This document shows, piece after piece, positions 1-8,909 of a DNA stretch of 64,000 bases. The DNA comes from Sphingobium sp. Ant17 (lineage in GTDB: Bacteria > Pseudomonadota > Alphaproteobacteria > Sphingomonadales > Sphingomonadaceae), in the NCBI RefSeq assembly GCF_000588875.1, contig NZ_JEMV01000012.1, positions 31,081-95,080 on the forward strand, written 5' to 3'. Numbering within the stretch: the stretch's first letter is position 1; each line of letters opens with the position of its first letter. Below the pieces are notes generated by a model. It was given only the letters and a program-made list of their open reading frames with translations, searched no databases and was not told the DNA's origin. The position numbers were made by a program, and so were the translations under genes.

Positions 1-626
1 CGGCCGACTTCGCCTTCGGGCAAATGCTGAAGCAATAATCCCGCCGCGTAGCAGCCCTCGCCCGGCTCGTGCCGGGTGGCGATGCGGATCACGCTCGGTA
101 TCTGTTCGGACTGGAAGAAATAATGTTCGGCCGCCGCGCCCAGCGAATCGCCATCCAGCGGTACGATGCCCTGATAGCGTTCGCCCGTGACCGACTGGTC
201 GAAGGTGATGGCGAGATAGCCCTTGCCAAACAGGCCGAACAAAGTCGGGTCCGGCCCCAGTTCAGCCAGCCGGTCGGCATCGAACTTGGCATAGCCGCGC
301 AGATCGCCATTTTTATAATCGGCTACCAGCAGGCGCACGACGCCATGTTCGGTCTGCGCCTGCATCGTGAGTTGCCCATCGGCCTGCTTGAGCGTTGCGC
401 CGAGCAGCGCCGCCAGCACCAGCGCCGACGCCAACAGCCGCTCGATCGCCGGGGGATAGGCGTGGGCCGCCAGCACATCGTCCAGCACCGGGCCAAGCCG
501 CACGAGACGGCCACGCGCATGGCGCGACGCGATGGTGAAGCCGATGGCATGGTCGACATGGGGGGCGATAATCAAATCAAGGCTCCGGTCATCCCGCACC
601 CGACGGTGCAAGGCATAAGGCAGCAT
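1..626 (-). CDS. hslO: Hsp33 family redox chaperone, partial
   Basis: Redox-regulated holdase chaperone of the cytosol. The reading frame opens at the ATG at 624-626 (protein begins MLPYALHRRVRDD) and runs off the window, so about 208 N-terminal residues are visible. They include family-like stretches such as RLVRLGPVLDDVL, GDLRGYAKFD and a segment reading GYLAITFDQS. The C-terminal zinc-binding cysteines that would prove redox switching lie outside the window. It follows argD and argF on the same strand, an order I recall from other sphingomonads. No in-frame alternative start was seen just upstream. Identity is from family resemblance and gene order. Confidence 0.85.
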   Translation of the reverse strand, partial: MLPYALHRRVRDDRSLDLIIAPHVDHAIGFTIASRHARGRLVRLGPVLDDVLAAHAYPPAIERLLASALVLAALLGATLKQADGQLTMQAQTEHGVVRLLVADYKNGDLRGYAKFDADRLAELGPDPTLFGLFGKGYLAITFDQSVTGERYQGIVPLDGDSLGAAAEHYFFQSEQIPSVIRIATRHEPGEGCYAAGLLLQHLPEGEVG

Positions 627-671
627 CGGGCGATGCGGGCGAGTCGCTAGATAGGAAGCCCGCCCGCAAAC

Positions 672-1601
672 TCAACCAAGATGCCCCAAGGCCCAGAGCA
701 GCACCGACTTTTGGGCATGAATGCGGTTTTCCGCCTCATCCCAGATCAGCGACTGCGGGCCATCGATCACGTCTGCAGTCACTTCCTCGCCGCGATGCGC
801 GGGGAGGCAGTGGAGGAACTTGGCCTGCGGTTTCGCAGTCGCCATCAGAGCGGGCGTGACCTGATAGGGCATCATCGCGGCCAGCTTTTCCTCGGCATGG
901 GCCTGGCCCATCGAGATCCAGGTGTCGGTGACGACGATGTCCGCGCCCGCGACCGCCTCTAGCGCATTGCGGGTCAGGCTGATGCGCGCGCCCATGGCCT
1001 GCGCCGCCGCCGCGAAGGACGGGTCGGGCTCATAGCCTTGCGGCACGGCAATGCGCACGTCGAACTTCAACAGCCCAGCCGCCTCGATGATCGAATGAAG
1101 AACGTTGTTGCCATCGCCCAGCCATGCCCATTGGCTGCCGGGCAAGGCAACGCCATGTTCGACCACGGTCAGCAGGTCGGCCACGATCTGGCAGGGGTGC
1201 GACAGGTCGGTCAGGCCATTGATGACGGGGACGGTGGCATAATGCGCCATCTCCTCGACCTTGGCATGATCGTCGGTACGAATCATGATGGCGTCGCACA
1301 TGCGCGACAATACCCGCGCGGTGTCGGCGACCGTCTCACCGCGGCCCAGTTGCGTCGTCGCGGCATCCAGGATCAGCGACGTACCGCCCAATTGGCGGAT
1401 CGCCATGTCGAACGATACGCGGGTGCGGGTCGAGTTCTTTTCGAAGACCATGGCCAGCACATGGTCTGCAAGCGGTGCGTCGGCATCGACCCGACCCTTG
1501 GGCCAGGCCGCCCGTGCGGATTTGCGGTCGATGGCGTCGGCGATCATGGCGGCAACGGCATCGCCGCCCGCGTCGGCGAGATTCAGAAAATGCTTGGTCA
1601 T
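672..1601 (-). CDS. argF: ornithine carbamoyltransferase
   Basis: Cytosolic enzyme that makes citrulline from ornithine and carbamoyl phosphate in arginine biosynthesis. The carbamoyl-phosphate motif STRTR sits near residue 57, and the ornithine-side motif [11 protein letters not shown] is near the C-terminus. At 309 residues it is of normal length. I chose the ATG at 1601 because GAGGGG lies 8 bases upstream; a GTG at 1610 in the same frame is possible. It lies downstream of argD, separated by a REP-like palindrome, and upstream of hslO. Confidence 0.95.
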   Translation of the reverse strand: MTKHFLNLADAGGDAVAAMIADAIDRKSARAAWPKGRVDADAPLADHVLAMVFEKNSTRTRVSFDMAIRQLGGTSLILDAATTQLGRGETVADTARVLSRMCDAIMIRTDDHAKVEEMAHYATVPVINGLTDLSHPCQIVADLLTVVEHGVALPGSQWAWLGDGNNVLHSIIEAAGLLKFDVRIAVPQGYEPDPSFAAAAQAMGARISLTRNALEAVAGADIVVTDTWISMGQAHAEEKLAAMMPYQVTPALMATAKPQAKFLHCLPAHRGEEVTADVIDGPQSLIWDEAENRIHAQKSVLLWALGHLG

Positions 1602-1616
1602 AGTAAACACCCCTCA

Positions 1617-1704
1617 GCCATTCGGGCTGAACCTGTCGAAGCCCTGCACTGTCTGCGAAGACAAGTGCAGCCCTTCGACAAGCTCAGGGCGAACGGTGGT
1701 CAGT
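1617..1704. repeat. REP-like extragenic palindrome between argD and argF
   Basis: An imperfect inverted repeat fills almost the whole argD-argF gap. The left arm (from 1620) contains TTCGGGCTGAACCTGTCGAAG and the right arm (to 1704) contains CTTCGACAAGCTCAGGGCG, separated by a short loop around 1650. The arms pair with a few mismatches. This sequence type is scattered between genes in many sphingomonad and pseudomonad genomes. It could act as an mRNA stabiliser or attenuator between the two genes, but nothing here shows that directly. Confidence 0.8.
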
Positions 1705-1705
1705 C

Positions 1706-2902
1706 TTAAGCCGCCTTGGCTTCGACAAATGTCCGGGCACCGGCGGAGATTTTCTCGATGGCTTCGGCGATATGGCTTTCCTCGATGACGAGGGGCGGCA
1801 GGATGCGCAGCACATTCTGCCCGGCCGATACGGCCAGCAGCCCATGATGGTCGCGCAAATGGCCAACGAAGCTGCGCGCGTCGTAACTGTCCTTGAGCTT
1901 CACGCCCAGCATCAACCCCATGCCGCGCACATCTTCGAACATGTCGTCATGATTGGGGATGAGTTGCTCCAATGCGGCGCGCAGGCGCGCGCCCATCGCG
2001 GTCACATGATCGAGGAACCCCTCGGCCAGCACTTCCTCGATCACGGTCAGGCCGACCGCCATAGCGAGCGGATTGCCGCCATAGGTAGTCCCATGGGTGC
2101 CGAACACCATGCCTTTGGCCGCTTCCTCGGTGGCGAGGCAGGCTCCCAGCGGGAAGCCCGCACCTATGCCCTTGGCGACCGCCATGATGTCGGGCGTGAC
2201 GCCGAATTGTTCATGCGCGAAGAAGGTGCCAGTGCGGGCATAACCGCACTGAACCTCATCGAGGATCAACAGCAGGCCATGCTCGTCGCAGGCCTTCCGC
2301 AGGCCGGCCAGAAATGCCTTGGTCGCAGGCGTCACGCCGCCTTCGCCCTGTACCGGCTCCAGCAGGAAGCCGGCGGTATTGTCGTCGATCTGCGCCAGCG
2401 CGGCGTCGAGATCGTTGAAGGGCACGACAGTAAAGCCGGGCAACAAGGGTTCGAAACCATCGCGCATCTTGGGCTGGCTGGTGGCCGAGATCGTTCCCAG
2501 CGTCCGCCCGTGAAAGGCATTGTCGAAGCTGATGATCTTGTGGCGATGGGCGTTGCCATTGGCATAATGATAGCGCCGCGCGGTCTTGATCGCGCACTCG
2601 ACCGCCTCGGCTCCCGAATTGGTGAAGAACACGGTGTCGGCAAATGTATTGTCGACCAGCTTCTGCGCCAATTTCTCGCCCAGCGGCATACCGTAGAGGT
2701 TCGACACATGCATCAGGGTGGCGGCCTGATCGGCGATCGTCTTGACCAGCTTGGGGTGGCCATGGCCGAGCAGATTGACCGCGATGCCGCTGGCGAAATC
2801 AAGATAGCGCTCGCCGCGCTCGCCGATCAGATAGCAGCCTTCGCCTCGCACCGGACGGACATCGCACCGGGGGTAAACGGGCATGAGCGGCGTAATCGAC
2901 AT
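1706..2902 (-). CDS. argD: acetylornithine aminotransferase (class III)
   Basis: PLP-dependent transaminase converting N-acetylglutamate semialdehyde to acetylornithine in arginine biosynthesis. It has 398 residues, normal for the family. The PLP-site region reads ILDEVQCGYARTGTFFAHE and is followed by AVAKGIGAGFPLGA, which carries the Schiff-base lysine. The start at 2902 (MSITPLMPVYPRCDV) is preceded by AGGGAAGG; the open frame extends 41 codons further upstream, but that part is unlike the family. It is first in the argD-argF-hslO run. Confidence 0.95.
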   Translation of the reverse strand: MSITPLMPVYPRCDVRPVRGEGCYLIGERGERYLDFASGIAVNLLGHGHPKLVKTIADQAATLMHVSNLYGMPLGEKLAQKLVDNTFADTVFFTNSGAEAVECAIKTARRYHYANGNAHRHKIISFDNAFHGRTLGTISATSQPKMRDGFEPLLPGFTVVPFNDLDAALAQIDDNTAGFLLEPVQGEGGVTPATKAFLAGLRKACDEHGLLLILDEVQCGYARTGTFFAHEQFGVTPDIMAVAKGIGAGFPLGACLATEEAAKGMVFGTHGTTYGGNPLAMAVGLTVIEEVLAEGFLDHVTAMGARLRAALEQLIPNHDDMFEDVRGMGLMLGVKLKDSYDARSFVGHLRDHHGLLAVSAGQNVLRILPPLVIEESHIAEAIEKISAGARTFVEAKAA

Positions 2903-2997
2903 GAGCCTTCCCTTTCTGGCTTGATGCTGCGCGTCCTGGGCGCAGGAGATATAACGCAAAAAGGCGACCCCGCCGGGCCGCCCTCTGCGAGCATCGC

Positions 2998-3453
2998 CTA
3001 TACAGGCGGCTTGGAAGGGGTGCAACCCCGCAACCGGGCCAGTCCGATCCCGCTGGCCTTAGCCGATCTGGTTCCAGGCGTCGCAATCTCCGCGATCATG
3101 GCGCGGGCCTTATCGACGGGTTCGGCCACCCGTTCCTTGGCCCCCACCAACAGCAATCGGCGCGCCTCACGATAGATTTGCGCCAGACCGAGCGCGACGT
3201 CGCCGCCCTTGTCATGGTCCAGGCTCGATTCGAGCGCGAAGAGGATGGACATGGCTCGCGCCTGCTTGTCCGACACCTGCATACGATCCGCCTGTCGTTC
3301 GGCGAGCGCGGCGGCGTCCAGCGCCAGCAGCAGTTCGTCGAACAATATCCTGACCAGTGCGTGCGGCGTTGCCCCTTCGGTCCGGCTGCCCGAATGCACC
3401 GCTGCATAACGACGCGCGGCGGTGGCCCCTGCATAACCCTGATTATAGAACAT
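2998..3453 (-). CDS. fliS: flagellin export chaperone FliS
   Basis: Cytosolic chaperone that holds unfolded flagellin before export. The 151-residue protein starts MFYNQGYAGATAARRY, typical of FliS, and carries ATPHALVRILFDELLLAL, the core helix of the fold. It lies 17 bases downstream of fliD and is probably co-transcribed from the sigma-28-like promoter ahead of fliD. The frame extends 13 codons further upstream, but the chosen ATG gives the family-like N-terminus. Many alphaproteobacteria use FlaF/FlbT instead; those are not in this window. Confidence 0.9.
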   Translation of the reverse strand: MFYNQGYAGATAARRYAAVHSGSRTEGATPHALVRILFDELLLALDAAALAERQADRMQVSDKQARAMSILFALESSLDHDKGGDVALGLAQIYREARRLLLVGAKERVAEPVDKARAMIAEIATPGTRSAKASGIGLARLRGCTPSKPPV

Positions 3454-3470
3454 GGTCCCGTTCGTCCCCG

Positions 3471-4874
3471 TTAACTGTCGCTGTTGTTCCACATCTCGAT
3501 CTGCTGTTCGAGATAGCTTTGGGTGGCCTTGAGTGCCGTGAGGCGCGTTTCCATCTTGGAATAGACGGTGGTGAGTTGCGCCTCGTAACTGGTCATCTGC
3601 GTATCGAGCTTTTCAAGCTGTTCGCTGAGCGATTTGGCGAGCGCCTCATATTTGACCTGTGCCAGCGCCAAGGCACCGTCCTTCACCTGGACCCGGTCAC
3701 GCACCGCATCCATCATCCCGGCCAGACCGGGATTGGCGGCTGTTGCGACCGCAGGATTGAGCATTTGGGTAATCGCCGAAGGATCAGCGGCAATCGCCTT
3801 GTCTAGCCTGTCGGTATCGAGTTTGAGCGTACCATCGCGATTTGTCGCGACACCGATGTCCGACAAGGTGCGATAGGTGCCGCTGCCGGTCAGCGCGGTG
3901 GAGGTCATCTGGGACAGTTGCCGCTTCATGTCGCGGATCGACGCTTCGCCGTTCAGAACCCCGGACGAAGCCGAATCCGCGCCCGTGCTGGTCGACGTGT
4001 TGAGCGCCTTCATCAGCGTATTATAGGCATCGACGAACTCGACCATCAGGTCGCGCATGGTGGTGGTCGGCTCGGTCGAGGCCAACGTCACAAGCGTGTT
4101 GGGTTCTGCCTTGTTGAGGTCGATGCGCAAATAGGCGATCGCCGTGTCGATCGTATTGCTGGCATAACGCTGCTCCACGCCGTCCAGGCTGATGATCGCA
4201 TCCTTGGGGGTCGCCATCGACGCCATCGTTGCGCTGTCCGTGCCGCTCCAGGCAAATTGCGCCAGGTCGGGGCCGCTCACCGAACTGAGCGAAAAATCAT
4301 TGGCAGCGCCGGTCGCGCCCTTCATCACCAATCGCGTCCCTTGCGTATCGGTGACGACCGAGGCAGTCACACCCAGACCTGACGCATTGATCGCGGCGGC
4401 GAGGCCCGAATAGCTGTTATTGGCGGCAGTGATACTGATCGCCGCGCTCTGGCCGCCCACGGTCAGGGTCATTTCGCCCTCTCCTACGGCCGTTGCAGCG
4501 GTCGCACCCGCGACCGGGACCGATGCCAGTGTGCGTGCCGAGGCAAACTGCTTGACCTCCAGCTGCGCTGGCAACCCCTGGGGCACGCCACCTGGCAGCA
4601 AGCTGACCGCTGCGATGCTGGGGTCATTGGACGCAGGCGTACCGGCATAGCCGGTGCCCGCCAGCAAGCTGTTGAGCGCATCGGCGAAAGTGTCGATCGA
4701 ACTGGAGGCCGATGCGAGCGCCGAGATGCGCGCGCTGTTAAGGCTCTGCCGGTTGGTGATGACGTCCTGTTTGGGATCGCGCGCGGCGGCGATCAAGCTG
4801 GTCACCAGCGATTTGGTGTCGATACCCGACCCGACGCCGAGCGCCGTCGTAATGCTGCTGCTGACCGATGCCAT
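3471..4874 (-). CDS. fliD: flagellar filament cap protein FliD (HAP2)
   Basis: Cap protein that sits at the filament tip and folds incoming flagellin. It has 467 residues. The N-terminal cap domain begins MASVSSSITTALGVGSGID, and the C-terminal part is predicted coiled coil ending LKATQSYLEQQIEMWN, as in the FliD C-terminal family. A ribosome site (AGGAC) lies 8 bases before the ATG, and a sigma-28-like promoter sits directly upstream. fliS follows. Late-class expression fits its role after hook completion. Confidence 0.95.
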   Translation of the reverse strand: MASVSSSITTALGVGSGIDTKSLVTSLIAAARDPKQDVITNRQSLNSARISALASASSSIDTFADALNSLLAGTGYAGTPASNDPSIAAVSLLPGGVPQGLPAQLEVKQFASARTLASVPVAGATAATAVGEGEMTLTVGGQSAAISITAANNSYSGLAAAINASGLGVTASVVTDTQGTRLVMKGATGAANDFSLSSVSGPDLAQFAWSGTDSATMASMATPKDAIISLDGVEQRYASNTIDTAIAYLRIDLNKAEPNTLVTLASTEPTTTMRDLMVEFVDAYNTLMKALNTSTSTGADSASSGVLNGEASIRDMKRQLSQMTSTALTGSGTYRTLSDIGVATNRDGTLKLDTDRLDKAIAADPSAITQMLNPAVATAANPGLAGMMDAVRDRVQVKDGALALAQVKYEALAKSLSEQLEKLDTQMTSYEAQLTTVYSKMETRLTALKATQSYLEQQIEMWNNSDS

Positions 4875-4895
4875 TGCGTCGTCCTTTCAGAGGAG

Positions 4896-4922
4896 AGAAC
4901 GGCGCTAGCGCGAAGACCTTTA
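4896..4922 (-). promoter_or_regulatory. sigma-28-like promoter of fliD-fliS
   Basis: Reading the minus strand: TAAA (4922-4919), 15-base spacer, GCCGTTCT (4903-4896). The enterobacterial FliA consensus is TAAA-N15-GCCGATAA. The predicted transcript start falls about 15 bases before the fliD ATG. The same pattern recurs upstream of fliC, motA, flgM and the 150-residue gene. Confidence 0.65.
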
Positions 4923-4945
4923 GGAATGATTTGCGAGGCGCGCGA

Positions 4946-5398
4946 TCATCCGCCCGAAGCGACGATCTGATCAACGACGCCGCGCGGGAGATGGGCCTGC
5001 GCGGCATGGCTGTAGGCGGCGCGATCCACCATGCGGCGAGCGACCACGGCCGCATGTTCGATCGCTTCCCTGCTGGCAGGAGGCAATGGCACAAGGACGA
5101 TCGGCCGGGGCAGCATCGCATTGATGGATTGCGCTGCGCCATCGACCGAACCGCTACTGTCGAGATCAGCCAATATGTCGGCGATGCGGGCGTAGATTTC
5201 TACATATTGGGCGGCGCTGGCGACATCCTCGTCCACGCCTGCGATATCGATCTGCGGCACCGACGCGCGGGCGTCGGGGTTGGCCGACGGGGCGGAGTGT
5301 CCCGCCACGATCGGCTGAACGGCCTGCACCGACGATATTGCGCGTGGCACGGTCCGATCGACCGGCGGCAACTCGATACGGGGAAAATAGTCGCTCAT
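4946..5398 (-). CDS. unknown 150-residue protein in flagellar cluster
   Basis: I do not recognise this protein. It begins MSDYFPRIELPPVDRTVPRA. There is a proline/alanine-rich N-terminal third, an acidic middle (IAGVDEDVASAAQYVEIYARIADILADLD) and a C-terminal half with likely amphipathic helices. No signal peptide, membrane segment or cysteine is evident. It lies between flhB and fliD on the same strand and has its own sigma-28-like promoter, so it is probably made with the filament-stage genes. A FlaG-like or filament-length role is one option by position only. Confidence 0.75.
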   Translation of the reverse strand: MSDYFPRIELPPVDRTVPRAISSVQAVQPIVAGHSAPSANPDARASVPQIDIAGVDEDVASAAQYVEIYARIADILADLDSSGSVDGAAQSINAMLPRPIVLVPLPPASREAIEHAAVVARRMVDRAAYSHAAQAHLPRGVVDQIVASGG

Positions 5399-5429
5399 GA
5401 CGCATATCCTAATGCGTCCCCATGAATAG

Positions 5430-5456
5430 AATACGGACGAGCGCGCCTAAACTTTA
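5430..5456 (-). promoter_or_regulatory. sigma-28-like promoter of the 150-residue gene
   Basis: Minus strand: TAAA (5456-5453), 15-base spacer, TCCGTATT (5437-5430). The -10 element is identical to the one ahead of motA. The predicted start lies about 25 bases before the ATG at 5398. It sits in the 78-base AT-richer gap downstream of flhB. Confidence 0.55.
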
Positions 5457-5476
5457 ATTCACCATTACGGTTTTTT

Positions 5477-6613
5477 TCACCGCTTTCGTCCGTCGGCGTC
5501 GAAGCGCAGATCGTCGGGCACGGTGATGAAGGGACGATCCATTTCGCTCGCCATGCGGTTTTCGACGCGGAAGACGAAGGCCAGGACGGTCGCGACCGCC
5601 ATGTAGAGGCCTTCATTCACCACCTGCCCTGCACGCGACGTGAAGTAGATCGCGCGGGCGAGGTCAGGATATTGCAGGATGGTCACGCCATTCTGCTCCG
5701 CCAGTTCGCGCATTGAGGCCGCGATCGCGTCATTGCCGCGCGCCACAACGACCGGCGCGGCATCGACGCCCGGCTTATAGCGCAGCGCGACCGCGAAGTG
5801 GGTCGGGTTGGTGATGATGACGCTGGCTTCGGCCACCGCCTGGCGGGTCGATCCATTCAGCACTTCGAACTGGCGGCGGCGAATCTGTCCCTTCAGCTCA
5901 GGCGAACCTTCGCTTTCCTTATGCTCGTCCTTCACATCCTGCTTCGACATGCCCAGCCGCTTGCCGCGCTGCATGATCTGCGCGGGCACATCGATTCCTG
6001 CGATCAGGAACAGCCCACCCGCCATGACCAGGCAGGTAAGGATGAACATGTTGCCAAGGTCGGCGATGGCGGGGCCAATACCCATCTTGCCGAGCCCCGT
6101 AATCTCGGTCAGCCGGTCCCAGACCATCCAGATCCCGATCGCGCCGAGCAGGGCGATCTTGGCGATGGACTTCAGCAGTTCGATCAAGCCCTGCGTACCA
6201 AACATGCGCTTGAGGCCCGAAGCGGGATTCATCTTCGATGCCTTGGGCGCGAAGGCGCCGGGGCGGAAGCCGAGTGATCCCAGCAAGGCCGGGGCGGCGA
6301 TGGCGGCGAGGAAGGTCGCCAGCATCACGCCAGCCACTGGCAGCGCGATACCGGTCAACAGGTCCAGCCCGCGTTGCGCCGGGGAAAAATCGGTAATGTC
6401 CTCGCGCCGGAAGCGCAGCGCCTCGACCAGCATATCGGACAGCGAATCGATCAGGGATGGGCCGGTTACCGCAAGCCAACCGATCCCTGCCATGACCACC
6501 ATCGCCGTGCCCAGTTCGCGCGACTGGAGAATGTCACCCTTCTTGGCGGCGTCATCCAGCTTCTTCTGGGTCGGTTTCTCGGTCTTTTCGCCGCCCTCAT
6601 TGCCGCCTGCCAT
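5477..6613 (-). CDS. flhB: flagellar export switch protein FlhB
   Basis: Inner-membrane component of the flagellar type III export gate that switches substrate specificity from rod/hook to filament. It has 378 residues. A lysine-rich N-terminus (EKTEKPTQKKLDDA) is followed by several hydrophobic segments. The self-cleavage motif NPTH is at residues 269-272 in the context IITNPTHFAVALRY. It starts 2 bases after the fliR stop and is the last core export gene of the long fli unit. Confidence 0.96.
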   Translation of the reverse strand: MAGGNEGGEKTEKPTQKKLDDAAKKGDILQSRELGTAMVVMAGIGWLAVTGPSLIDSLSDMLVEALRFRREDITDFSPAQRGLDLLTGIALPVAGVMLATFLAAIAAPALLGSLGFRPGAFAPKASKMNPASGLKRMFGTQGLIELLKSIAKIALLGAIGIWMVWDRLTEITGLGKMGIGPAIADLGNMFILTCLVMAGGLFLIAGIDVPAQIMQRGKRLGMSKQDVKDEHKESEGSPELKGQIRRRQFEVLNGSTRQAVAEASVIITNPTHFAVALRYKPGVDAAPVVVARGNDAIAASMRELAEQNGVTILQYPDLARAIYFTSRAGQVVNEGLYMAVATVLAFVFRVENRMASEMDRPFITVPDDLRFDADGRKR

Positions 6614-6615
6614 GG

Positions 6616-7398
6616 CTATTGTCCCTCCGCGATCATGCGGGCCTGCTCAAGTCCGGCCTTGATCGAGGCGGTCATGCCTTCGGCCATGATCGGGACGGCC
6701 ATGGCGAGGAGGATGAGGCCCGCCATCATCGCGACGGGCATGCCGACGGCGAACAGGTTGAGCGAGGGCGCCGCGCGCGCCAGCATGCCCATGACGATCT
6801 GCACCAGCACCAGCGCAAAGGCGACCGGCAGGGCCACGGTGACGCCCGCGCCCAGCAACGCGCCGCCAAATTCGATCATCCGCCAGATCGTATCGTTGGA
6901 CAGCATCGCCGCGCCCGGCGGGATCGCCTGATAGCTTTGCACCACGAAGCTGGCGAGCAGCAGATGCCCGTCCATGCCGAGCAGCAGGAAGGTGGCGAGG
7001 ATGGAAAGGAAGGTGCCGAGCACCTGGGTCGATTGGCCCGACGAAGGATCGACCATCGCGGCGAAATTGAGCCCCATCGCATTGCCGATCGTTTCGCCCG
7101 CGACGAAGGCGGCGGCATAGCCGATCTGGACCGCAAAGCCGAGGGCAAGGCCCGCCATCACTTCGCCCGCAACCATCATCACGCCTTCGAAACTGGCCAC
7201 GCCATCCTGCGGCAGGGTGATGGTGACGCTGTTGAGCGCGGCGAGACCGAGCGCGAGCGCGAGGATCAAGCGCAGTTGGAGCGGCACGGCGGGCGCGCCG
7301 AAGACGGGCGCGGCGATGAAGGCCGCGCCGGGGCGGATCATGGCGATCAGCCAGACCCAGAGCTGCGTCTCCACCCCCGCAAAGCCGGGAGCGATCAT
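6616..7398 (-). CDS. fliR: flagellar export gate protein FliR
   Basis: Polytopic inner-membrane protein of the FliPQR export pore. It has 260 residues rich in hydrophobic segments and starts MIAPGFAGVETQLWVWLIAM. The start codon at 7396-7398 overlaps the fliQ stop (ATGA), indicating translational coupling. The open frame extends 75 codons upstream into fliQ, but that part is an out-of-frame reading. The C-terminus matches FliR (…IMAEGMTASIKAG). Confidence 0.95.
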   Translation of the reverse strand: MIAPGFAGVETQLWVWLIAMIRPGAAFIAAPVFGAPAVPLQLRLILALALGLAALNSVTITLPQDGVASFEGVMMVAGEVMAGLALGFAVQIGYAAAFVAGETIGNAMGLNFAAMVDPSSGQSTQVLGTFLSILATFLLLGMDGHLLLASFVVQSYQAIPPGAAMLSNDTIWRMIEFGGALLGAGVTVALPVAFALVLVQIVMGMLARAAPSLNLFAVGMPVAMMAGLILLAMAVPIMAEGMTASIKAGLEQARMIAEGQ

Positions 7399-7667
7399 TG
7401 CAGCAGGTCCGGGATGCGGTCGAATATTTCGCGCGTGAAATCGGCGATCAGCACCATGATCGACCCACCGAACAAGGCGAGCATGGCCCCGACCACAAGG
7501 ATTTTGGGGATGAAGCTCAACGTCTGTTCGTTGATCGACGTCGCGGCCTGCACCATGCCGATGATGAGGCCTGCGATCAGCGCCGGCAACAGGATGGGCG
7601 CGGCAGCCAGCGCCGTGATCCACAGCGCCTGTTGGGCCAGACCCATGAAGAAGTCGGCGTTGTCCAT
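7395..7667 (-). CDS. fliQ: flagellar export gate protein FliQ
   Basis: Small inner-membrane component of the FliPQR pore. It has 90 residues with two hydrophobic hairpin segments (around residues 13-40 and 52-75) and the family stretch MVQAATSINEQTLSFIPK. It overlaps the fliR start by 4 bases. It lies 35 bases downstream of the restored fliP stop. Confidence 0.95.
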   Translation of the reverse strand: MDNADFFMGLAQQALWITALAAAPILLPALIAGLIIGMVQAATSINEQTLSFIPKILVVGAMLALFGGSIMVLIADFTREIFDRIPDLLQ

Positions 7668-7702
7668 GCGGGACTAGCCCTCCACCCGGAGCATAGAGCG
7701 CG

Positions 7703-8463
7703 TCATGTCGCGAACGAGCTCGCCAGACTGCCCATCGTCAGCGCCCAGCCATCGACCAGCACGAACAGCAATAGTTTGAACGGCATGGAGATGATGGTCG
7801 GGGACAACATCATCATGCCGAGCGCCATCAGCGTGGAGGCACCACAAGATCGATGATGAGGAAGGGCAGGAAGATCATGAAGCCGATCTGGAAGGCGGTC
7901 TTGAGTTCGCTGGTGACGAAAGCGGGGAGCAGGATGGTGAAGGGAATATCGTCGGGCGTGCGGAAGGCGGGTGCTTCGGCAAGGTTGGCGAACAGCTTAA
8001 GATCGCTCTCGCGGGTCTGCTTGGTCATGAAACCGTGCAGCACCTTGCCCGACCGGCCGACCGCTTCCTCGATCGTGATCTGGCCCTTGCCGTAGGGATC
8101 GAAGGCCAGGCCGTTAATCTGGTCGATCGCCGGACGCATCACGAACAGCGACAGGAAGAGGGCTAGGCCCACCAGCACCTGGTTGGGCGGCGTCTGTTGC
8201 AGGCCCAGCGCCTGACGCAGCAGCGAGAGGACGATGATGATACGCGTGAAGCTGGTCATCATCAGCACGAGCGACGGCAGCACCGTCAGCAGGCTCATGA
8301 GGATCAGGATTTGCAAGCTGAGCGAGAGCGACCGGCCGTCGCCTGAAATCTGGCCCATGGCCCGGCCCAGCGCGCCACCATTGTCGGCGGGGCCCGCGGG
8401 AGCCGCCTGGGCGAACGCAGGGGTGCTGAAAAAGAGTAACGCCAGAATAACCATCAACGTCAT
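7703..8463 (-). pseudogene. fliP: flagellar export gate protein FliP, one-base frameshift
   Basis: FliP forms most of the export pore. The frame from 8463 reads a signal peptide ([18 protein letters not shown]) and normal FliP sequence up to FLIIDLVV, then shifts at 7840-7841 and stops at 7828. Adding one C on the plus strand (GGCACC to GGCCACC) restores [20 protein letters not shown] and a stop at 7703-7705, giving 253 residues. The lost segment is a conserved C-terminal part, so the frame as written would not give working FliP. The start is either the ATG at 8463, which lies inside a REP-like palindrome, or the ATG at 8454. Neighbouring fliO and fliQ are intact, so a sequence error is likely. 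Confidence 0.88.
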
Positions 8464-8548
8464 TCCCGCGAAGGCGGTAACCCATCTCCGAACAGTTGTA
8501 CCCTGGCACGAGGTCGGGAGATGGATCCCGGCCTTCGCGGGGATGACG
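8458..8548. repeat. REP-like palindrome overlapping the fliP start
   Basis: Inverted repeat with arms CGTCATTCCCGCGAAGGC (8458-8475) and GCCTTCGCGGGGATGACG (8531-8548), plus secondary pairing of CCATCTCC and GGGAGATGG. Translated, this element gives the familiar [14 protein letters not shown] peptide found in many proteobacterial genomes. It is wedged between the fliO stop and the fliP coding body, and one arm contributes the ATG at 8463. Confidence 0.85.
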
Positions 8549-8557
8549 GATAAGGGT

Positions 8558-8821
8558 TTAGCGCAGGCGAGCATGGTCGCCTTCCGCGATCTTCTCGATC
8601 CGGCCACGGGTCACCGACAGCAAGATCTTCTTGCCTTCGAATTCGACCACCGCGAGCTTGCCGAACGCGCCCATGGGGAGGGCTTCAAGCAGCTTGAGCG
8701 AGCGATCCGCCTGATTGCCCATCATGCCCGGCTGATATTTGCGCCACAGCCACAGCGCGCCGAACGCCATGCCGCCGACGAGCGGCAGGAGGATCAGCAA
8801 TTTGACGAAATACCAGAACAT
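8558..8821 (-). CDS. fliO: flagellar biosynthesis protein FliO
   Basis: Small bitopic inner-membrane protein that helps FliP assemble into the export pore. It has 87 residues: one membrane span at about residues 6-26 ([20 protein letters not shown]), then a basic cytosolic domain with [22 protein letters not shown], typical of FliO. It lies between fliN and fliP. It is short, as FliO often is. Confidence 0.9.
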   Translation of the reverse strand: MFWYFVKLLILLPLVGGMAFGALWLWRKYQPGMMGNQADRSLKLLEALPMGAFGKLAVVEFEGKKILLSVTRGRIEKIAEGDHARLR

Positions 8822-8909
8822 GATGGAGCCGCCCGCGCTTCATGGTTAATTTGGCCAAGCGATCCGCAGTTTCGATCCGCAAGGCAAGCGCAAAATCAAT
8901 GCGATGCGT

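Noticed and set aside
8464..8607. An N-terminal extension of FliP through the palindrome, giving a [13 protein letters not shown] peptide
   Set aside because: This peptide is the translation of a widespread extragenic palindrome, and the extension overlaps fliO; the signal peptide begins at 8463 or 8454.
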